A stretch of 64,000 bases of DNA from contig BSBM01000870.1 of NCBI GenBank assembly GCA_027924585.1, forward strand, positions 5,083,001 through 5,147,000. Direction: 5' to 3'. Below, piece by piece: positions 57,330 through 64,000 of the stretch. The notes below the pieces were generated by a model. The model had not been told where the DNA came from. It made no database searches and saw nothing but the letters and a program-made list of their open reading frames with translations. The DNA is from Larix kaempferi. Taxonomy: Eukaryota; Streptophyta; Pinopsida; Pinales; Pinaceae. A program made the translations under genes and the position numbers. How positions within the stretch are numbered: the stretch's first letter is position 1; every line of letters starts with the position of its first letter.

Positions 57330-57655
57330 ACCATCATGGGAGGACCAACTTACCACCATTTATGAAAGGCTCATAGCACTTACATCAATGACCATGGGAG
57401 GACAAACCTACCACCATGTCGGAATGGAACAACACTCATATTGCAGCCATGGGAGAACACATCTACAACCATGCTCAAATGGCCCAGCACTTATATCGCA
57501 TCCATGGGAGAACACATCTACAACCATGCTCAAATGGCCCTGGAAATTACATCACGACCATGGGAGAACACATCTACCACCATGTCAAAAAATCTCAGCA
57601 ATTACATCGCGACCATGGGAGAACACATCTACAACCATGTCCGAAAAGATCATGT
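57330..57655. repeat. 55-58-bp tandem repeat, six copies
   Basis: 'catgggag(a/g)a' at 57335, 57393, 57448, 57503, 57559 and 57614, followed by 'catctacaaccatg' types. It lies in the 3' noncoding part of the element; the three overlapping open frames are artefacts. Confidence 0.92.
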
Positions 57656-57719
57656 GCATCTATGTCTTCGGAACTCATCACACATAATCCAACTGATTAT
57701 GTAATGTATCTACCTGATA

Positions 57720-58400
57720 CATGTCATCACATATGATCATCCTGATCATCATCACTGCATCGTCCTGATAGTCATCACACATGATCATCCTGATCATCGT
57801 CCCGATGCATGTCATCTAGAGCAACATCCTGAAGCTCGTCATCCATGACCATCCTGATCATACAATGCATCCACTTGATGCATACCAAGTATCTACCTAA
57901 TACATATCATCATACATGATCCACCTGATCATATAATGTATCTTCCTGATACATACACAGATACATGATCATCCTAGTCATCGTCACTACATCGTCCCAA
58001 TGCATGGCATCTGGAGCAACATCCTGAAGCTCGTCATCAATGATCATCCTGATCATACAATGCATCCACTTGATGCATACCAAGTATCTACCTGATACAT
58101 ATCATCATACATTATCCACCTGATCATTTAATGTATCTTCCTGATACATACACAGATACATGATCCACCTAATCATACAATGTATCCACTTGATATATAT
58201 CAACATACTAGATCTACCTAATCATACAATCGTATCCACCTGATACATATAAAGATACATGGTCCAAGAATCCAACATGATGCATATATACATACATATA
58301 AATGATCCAACTGATCATATCTAGCATCCAACATGATGCATACATACATAAATGATCCAACTGATCATATCCAGCGAAAACTAGAACATCATCTTGATGC
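57720..58400. repeat. TGATCATCC / GATACAT tandem repeats with 195-bp higher-order period
   Basis: Short units such as 'cctgatcatacaatg(c/t)atcc(a/t)c(t/c)tgat' repeat many times; a larger block starting 'atcctgatcatacaatgcat' occurs at 57851 and 58046. Comparable in place and style to 30770-31920. Confidence 0.9.
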
Positions 58401-58492
58401 TCATCATCTAGCACTTACATCCATAGCCATGTGAAGGATCCTCCTTCCACCATGCTTGGAATGGATTCAACAAATGTCTCCATCACTTCTTC

Positions 58493-61400
58493 CTCGAAGT
58501 GTCATTGATCTGAAGGACACCAATCCTCTCTCTTAAGTATTCAAAATTCACTCTGGCTAGTGGTTTCGTCAGTACATATGCAATCTGCTCATCTGTTGCA
58601 ATATACAGGAGCTTCACTGCTCATCTCTGCACCATATCCCTGCTATAGTGATATTTGATCTCAATGTGATTTGACCTGTCATGGAACACCAGGTTCTCAG
58701 ATAGCTTCACACAACTCTGGTTGTCACAAAATATACCAGTAGCCTCCAATGGTAGATCAAATAACTCAGACAGTAGCTTCCTTAGCCATACTTCCTCACA
58801 ACTAGCCAAACAGGCTACAACATACTCTGCCTCGGCTATACTTAGTGCTATGCAGGACTACTTCCTGCTAAACCAAGAGATCACACCCGATCCCATACTG
58901 AAGCAGCACCCAGAAGTGATCTTCCTATCTGTAGCACTTCCTGCCCAATCTGAATCAACATAACCCTGTAGGTTAAAATTTTGATTCGCATCATACTTGA
59001 GCCCATAGTCAACTGTACCCTTTAGGTACCTCAGAATATGCTTTATAGAAACTAGGTGAACACCTCTGGGATCCGTTAGGAACTAGCTTATTGTGTTCAC
59101 CGCAAAGCAAATATCTGGTCTAGTGTTTGTCAGGTACATCAAGGACCCAATCATCTGGCGATACACAGTGACATCAACCAGATCAGATGAAGCATCACAT
59201 AGAAGCTTCAGGTTCGATACCATAGGTGTGGCCATGGCCTTACAGTCCATCATCCCGAACCTCTTCAGGATCTCTACTGCATACTTCCCTTGTCCAAGGA
59301 AGATACCACCTACACTCTGCCACATCTCCATGCCTAGAAAATAGTGCATCATCCCCAAGTCCTTCATCTCAAACTCGGCTACAAGCTTCCTCTTGGTATC
59401 GGCAATCAAACTATCATTATCTGTTACAAACAGATCATCCACATATAGAAGTAGTATCATTGGATTGCCTTTCTCAACCTTGTAATAAAGGTTGGAATCT
59501 TCTTTACTCTTGGTAAAGCCCAAATTGGATAGGAAACTGTCCATCCTACCATACTAAGTCTTGGGAGCTTGCTTCAATCCATACAAGGCTTTCTTCAGTC
59601 TGCACACATATGAATCCCTGTCATGTGTCTCAAAACCAAGTGGTTGCTCCACATACACTTCCTCTTCAACTGCACCATTCAAGAAAGCAGTCTTGACATC
59701 CATCTGGTGTATCTTCCATTTCATCACTGCAGCCAGAGCAAGTACTGAAATGATGAAAGTGTACCTGGCTACAGGAGCAAAAGTTTCTTCATAATCTATT
59801 CCCTCTTTCTCAGAGAAGCCACGATCTATGAATCTTGCCTTGTATTTCTCTATGTTGCCATCTGCAGCATGCTTGATTTTGTAGATCCATTTGGAAGTCA
59901 CAACAGACTTCCCTTCAGGTCTTGGGACAACATCCAAAACATCATTCTTCATTATTGATTGGTATTCTTTGACCATGGCATCCTTCCATTCTTTCTTTTC
60001 CACTGCTTCTTCATAATTGGAAGGTTCTTTGTTCATGATATCACAGAGTAAAGCAACATAGCTGGTATGAGATCTAGTTCTCTTCTTTTCTCTGTTTTCT
60101 TCTTCTTGAATGCCATATCTTTCTGCATATTGAATGAGCTCTCTAGCCCATGCAGGTTTCCTCTTTTGAGATTTATTCTCATGGGGTGGATCTACAGGTT
60201 CTTGCGGATCTTCAATTTCACGATCTGCATCTAGAATTGCTTCAGTGATAGTAGTGTCTTGGAATCTAGTTTCCTTAGGTTCTTCATAATCTTCAACAGG
60301 TGTCTTCATTGATTTGATGAATATGGATTTTTCATCAAATGTCACATCCTTACTGACATCAATCTTCTTGAACCCTGGAAAGTATATTCTGTAAGCCTTC
60401 AAGATTTCACTGTAACCCACAAAGATACCCTTCTTTCCTGAAGGATCTAGCTTGATACTCTTTTCCTTTGGGACATGAGTGTATACTAGACAACCAAATA
60501 TTCTGAGATGGTTGACTTCAAGTTTCTTACCAAAGAAGACCTCTTATGGTGTCTTGTTGTCCAATATCTTGCGGGGTGTTCTGTTCTGTACATATACAGC
60601 TGTCCTAGCTGCTTCTGCCCATATATGCATAGGAAGATCCTAGTCATGTAGCATTGCCCTTGCTGCTTCCATGAGTGTTCGATTCTTTCTTTCTGCAACT
60701 CCATTCTATTATGGATTGTAAGGAGCAGTCAACTCCCTCTTAATGCTTGAATCACTGCATAACTTCTTGAAGTCACCTAAAGTGAATTCTCCACCATTGT
60801 TGGATCTGAATTTTTTGATCTTCTTATCAGTTTGGTTCTCCATCAAGGTTTTGAATTCCTTGAACTTATCAAACACTTCATCTTTGTTCTTCAAGAAGTA
60901 AACCCAAGTCTTCCTGGAGAAGTCATCAATGAAAGAGACATAGTAAATACCCACTCAGAGAACTGGATGACATCGGACCGCATACATCCAAGTGGATGAT
61001 CTCCAAGATTCCTTTAGCTTTGCTTTCATTGCTTGGAAATGCTTTCTTTATGTTCTTTCCTTTTGCACATCCTTTGCAAACACCTTCATGCTTTGTCTTT
61101 ATTTCAGGAAGACCCTCTACAACCTTGCTTGCAATTGGAAGTGCCCTATAGAGCATATGAGCAAGTCTTCTATGCCAAAGTTCACTTGGCTCCATGGAAT
61201 CATGCACCATGGCATGTTCAGATTGTCCCTTCAATTTATACAATCCTCCCTCTTGCTCTCCAATCACTACTGCATCATCTATGGTTTTTCCCTTTTGCCA
61301 CATTAGAACTTGGCCATCCACAAATGCAACTCTCATACCTTTTGCATCCAATGCGGATATGGAGAGTAGGTTCTTCTTGAGCCCAGGTACATAAATAACT

Positions 61401-62517
61401 TCTTTCATCTTCAGGGACTTTCCAGAATCTAGGTTGTAGGAGGCTTCCCCACTTCCTTTGATAGGGTATTGATAATCATCACCAAGTTTCACCTTATGGG
61501 GTGATTCATGTTCAGATAGATTTATAGAAGATTCTTTAAACCCAGTCATGTGTTTGGAAGCCCCATTGTCAATAAGCCAATCATTACAACCATGAGAGAT
61601 AGTACCAGTGAGAGAAGAGATTAGAACATACTCTTCTTCGCTTGATGAGTCATCATCATCACTTTCATATCTAGCCTTCTTCTTGGGAGGTTCATCATCC
61701 TCAGCAGCATGAGCATGATATTTTCTTTTGTTTCCCTTTTTCTTTTTGTTGAATTTGTTATTGTTGTCCTTCTTGTTCTTGGGACAATCTGAGGCAAAGT
61801 GCCCTTTCTCATTACATGTGAAACATCTTAGATGTTTCCTATTTTTAGAGTGGTGAGAAGGTCTCCTAGAATGAGAATACTCCCCCTTGAACTTGATTCC
61901 CTTCTTGGTGTGAGTAGTGAGAGATTGATCTTCATTTCCCATATTTTCTTCTCAAGCCACGAGCCCATCTTCTTCTTGAGAGCATTCCTCCTATAGTCTA
62001 CTGAAAGAGATCAATTTCTTTCTTGCACAGATTCCTTAAATAAAAGAGTCCCATGACCTAGGTAGGCCATTTAGAGCGGTCATAACTACCTCACCATTTT
62101 CCACTACCTCATCCATAGCTTCAAGTTGTTCCTTAATCTGAGAGACCTTGGAGAAATAAGATTGAATGGTCTCTCCATTCAATAGCTTAACTCCTTTCAA
62201 CTGATTCTGCAAAGTCATCTTCCGATTTATGTTCTTCCCAATAGCTTGGTCAAAGAGTCAAACATCTCCTTGGGTGTCTTCAGAGATGACACATGTGGTA
62301 TGAGATGGTCTTTGATACAATCAGCAATGATTCTCTTTGCCTTGACCAAGTTCTTCTTATGCAATGCCTTAGCCTCTTCATCCTCTGGGATAGGGACCTC
62401 AGAGCTGATGTAGGTGTCCAATTCATTTTCTTCGAGGATTAACCCAATCCTATACTTCCAGGATCGGAAGTTATCAGACCCTTCAAGCTTATCCTCAAGC
62501 TTGGGGTTGTGAGACAT
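58493..62517 (-). pseudogene. Copia gag-pol polyprotein, near full-length but mutated
   Basis: Minus strand, ATG at 62517. Order: Gag (NFRSWKYRIGLILEENELDT; NGLPRSWDSF), zinc knuckle CFTCNEKGHFASDC (about 61834-61793), protease site LIDNGASKHMTG near 61570, pre-integrase (LWHRRLAHM; CKGCAKGK), integrase (LDVCGPM; FRSNNGGEF near 60800), RT (WIYKIKH; QMDVKTAFLNG; LLLYVDDLF near 59440) and RNase H (GYVDSDWAGS; CDNQSCVKLSEN), ending ...INDTSRKK-stop at 58493. This is copia order (integrase before RT). Damage: a frame change near 62230, two adjacent stops near 60710, further stops near 60544, 60642, 59556, 59090 and 58860. The protease has Asn after its Asp (usual Ser/Thr), and integrase has Asn where the catalytic Asp is expected. 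Not autonomous. Confidence 0.93.
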
Positions 62518-63079
62518 CTTAAGGAGTACATCAAATGGAAATAGAGAAGATAAAGGTCTTACCACTTGATTTGCTGAAAGACTGGATGTGGTCCCGATTA
62601 GGGTTTGTTAGAGAAACCATAAAAATTCAAAATGTGAATTTCAACTTTCTGAAAGGATAGAAAGATGCGCCCTGATGAGATGATTAGCCTGGTATATTCC
62701 TAATTTGAGATCTGCAAAGTTTCATCCTTTAGAAATGCCTTTTAGTCTTCTCGGATTCACTTGGGAGGACCCTGAATTAGGGTTTGAGTTTCCCAGAGAT
62801 TTACCCAACCAAAAATCTCGATCCAAAACTCTAAAATTCGATTTTTCCAAGGAGCTTCCAGCTATGTCTTCAGATTTCAGAAATTCCTATTTTTGAGGAA
62901 ACCCTAATTTTTAGGGCCAAAACTGAAAGTGCTCACAATTGAATTCTGATTGGACAGACAAATTCTCCTTGATGAGTAGAGTCAATCTACCTTACTGCTT
63001 TTCCAAAATCTATGGAGATAAACTCAATAAACAAGAAACCCTAGTTTTTGTCACTACACAATGTCTTCTTCTCAGGTTA
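62518..63079 (-). other. 5' leader of the third copia element
   Basis: Noncoding stretch between primer-binding site and gag start. Similar to 38461-39616, including a TTAGGGTTT-gttagag-AAACCATAA near-palindrome at 62599-62623. Confidence 0.65.
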
Positions 63080-63091
63080 GCTCTGATACCA
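63080..63091 (-). promoter_or_regulatory. Primer-binding site of the third copia element
   Basis: TGGTATCAGAGC on the minus strand abuts the 5' LTR; initiator tRNA-Met type. Confidence 0.92.
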
Positions 63092-63683
63092 TGTTAATTT
63101 TTTAGCATTAATTCAAGATACTCTAGGATCTTTACTGAGAGAATAAAATGTATAGTATATCAATGCATATCAATCATAACAAGCATGTCAATCATCACAA
63201 GAAGCAAACATAAGAGACAATAGACACACAGAGCTTCCATGGGGACAACCCTAAGGTGAAAAACCCCACAACTTCCTCAGAGATAGATAGAGAAATGATA
63301 CAACCAAAGTACAACCCAAGTACACAGAGATAGACTCCTCCTAGCAACTGATCCTCCTCCTCACATGTGCTCCACCTTCCGAGTGAAGGAAGAGTGAGTT
63401 TTGAGTGATCAAAATAGAGATCGGGAGATCTCTATTTATACTTGTCCTGATTGCCCAATAACCTTATGGGGTCGACTTGTCTAGGTTAGTACAACAACCC
63501 AATATTAACTTAATTAGGGCTGACCCCACATATGGTGGTCTAATAAACCATCGGCAAGTTACGACACTTGTGACACTTGTCAATACAAATGACGACACTT
63601 CCGTATAGAGGAATAATACATCTCTATAGGAGTATAATAAATATATATATGAAATACATTCGGAAGTTACATATACATCAACA
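63092..63683 (-). repeat. Right LTR (5' LTR) of the third copia element
   Basis: 592 bp, same length as its partner, about 40 substitutions; should carry the promoter for the minus-strand transcript. Confidence 0.95.
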
Positions 63684-64000
63684 TTTAGTCTGTAGATTCC
63701 ATCATTGCCAAGCTAGGGATCAATTTGAATATAACAATATTTCCATTCCCCATATTTAATCCTATCCAGTATCCTACCAAGGGGAAGGCCAATATTAAAT
63801 CTTTCCACATAATGGACGAATTCACAGCATATTTGGATATCTGTCTTATCCACTCCTCAATGTTGAGGGGATCAATGGCTTCGGAAACTGTAGCATTTTT
63901 CCATAAAGAAAGTGTTTTAAGTAATCTCAATGGGCTTACTGTAGAATGCTATTTTCTAAAGTAGTGGATGTTTTCGAAACCTCATCCACCATAACTTTGG
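63684..64000 (-). pseudogene. LINE ORF2 fragment upstream of the copia insertion
   Basis: The minus strand reads RFNIGLPLGRILDRIKYG- and FRKHPLL-like pieces of the region that precedes zf-RVT in plant L1-type ORF2, continuing in sense into 56282-55560 once the copia element is set aside. Stops and frame changes are present and it runs off the window edge. Confidence 0.55.

Larger units (their letters stand above)
56283..63683 (-). mobile_element. Complete copia retrotransposon, 7.4 kb, inserted in a LINE
   Basis: 592-bp LTRs (56283-56874, 63092-63683), TGTTAATT...CATCAACA, flanked by the target duplication TTTAG (56278-56282, 63684-63688). The tRNA-Met primer-binding site and polypurine tract set the minus orientation. 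Nearly full-length gag-pol is present but carries many stops. About 40 LTR differences (counted by eye) make it the oldest of the three complete LTR elements. LTR and leader resemble the element at 29974-40232, so both belong to one lineage. Confidence 0.96.

Noticed and set aside
57388-57736. Three overlapping plus-strand frames with His/Thr-rich repeats
   Set aside because: All three frames are open over the same 55-58-bp tandem repeat, and lie in the 3' noncoding part of a minus-strand element.

Overview
The window looks like nuclear DNA of a land plant with a large, repeat-packed genome. The grounds are plant-type copia elements primed by initiator tRNA-Met, plant CACTA (En/Spm) transposase genes with short GT..AG introns, and wrecks of plant gene families: a UPL-type HECT ubiquitin ligase and a PLS-type pentatricopeptide repeat protein. 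I cannot place the lineage further. I see no intact single-copy host gene, no rRNA or tRNA gene and no CRISPR array. Almost everything recognisable is a mobile element, a broken copy of one, or a tandem repeat.

Layout. 1-9006: AT-rich DNA with degenerate tandem repeats and a dead Ty3/gypsy integrase-chromodomain fragment (minus strand). 9007-29108: one complete CACTA element of about 20.1 kb with inverted ends, a 3-bp target duplication (ATA) and subterminal arrays of a TCGGATATCCGA-like motif. It carries two minus-strand genes. One is a TNP2-type transposase (23867-28595). The other (11632-15545) joins, in one continuous reading phase across at least eight predicted introns, a SET domain to a Transposase_24/TNPA-like DNA-binding region. 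Its other cargo is a UPL ubiquitin-ligase fragment, a 185-bp near-perfect hairpin, a 307-bp tandem repeat and a 1.1-kb GAT/GAC array. Both transposon genes now contain stop codons. An unoccupied copy of its target lies at 40914-41483 in the same window.

29974-40232: a copia-lineage retrotransposon (minus strand; 604-bp LTRs; target duplication AGATG) that has lost most of gag-pol. Inside its reverse-transcriptase/RNase H region sits a younger plus-strand element at 32690-36267 (780-bp LTRs; target duplication ATACC) that encodes only Gag and a protease-like segment. 40238-49300: dispersed repeats, two copia gag fossils, ends of two or three further CACTA-type elements, and a second GAT-rich array. 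49300-56282: mostly unrecognised DNA, a PPR pseudogene and the 3' part of a LINE. 56283-63683: a third complete copia element (minus; 592-bp LTRs; target duplication TTTAG), related to the 29974-40232 element, with a nearly full-length but mutated gag-pol; it split the LINE, which resumes at 63684.

Reading the nesting as history: LTR pairs differ by roughly 12 sites in 780 bp (inner element), 33 in 604 bp (outer element) and 40 in 592 bp (third element), counted by eye, so the inner element is the youngest, as its position requires. Most premature stops sit where the family has Gln or Trp codons, consistent with C-to-T decay of methylated DNA. The most noteworthy item is the SET-domain/TNPA-like gene carried by the large CACTA element.
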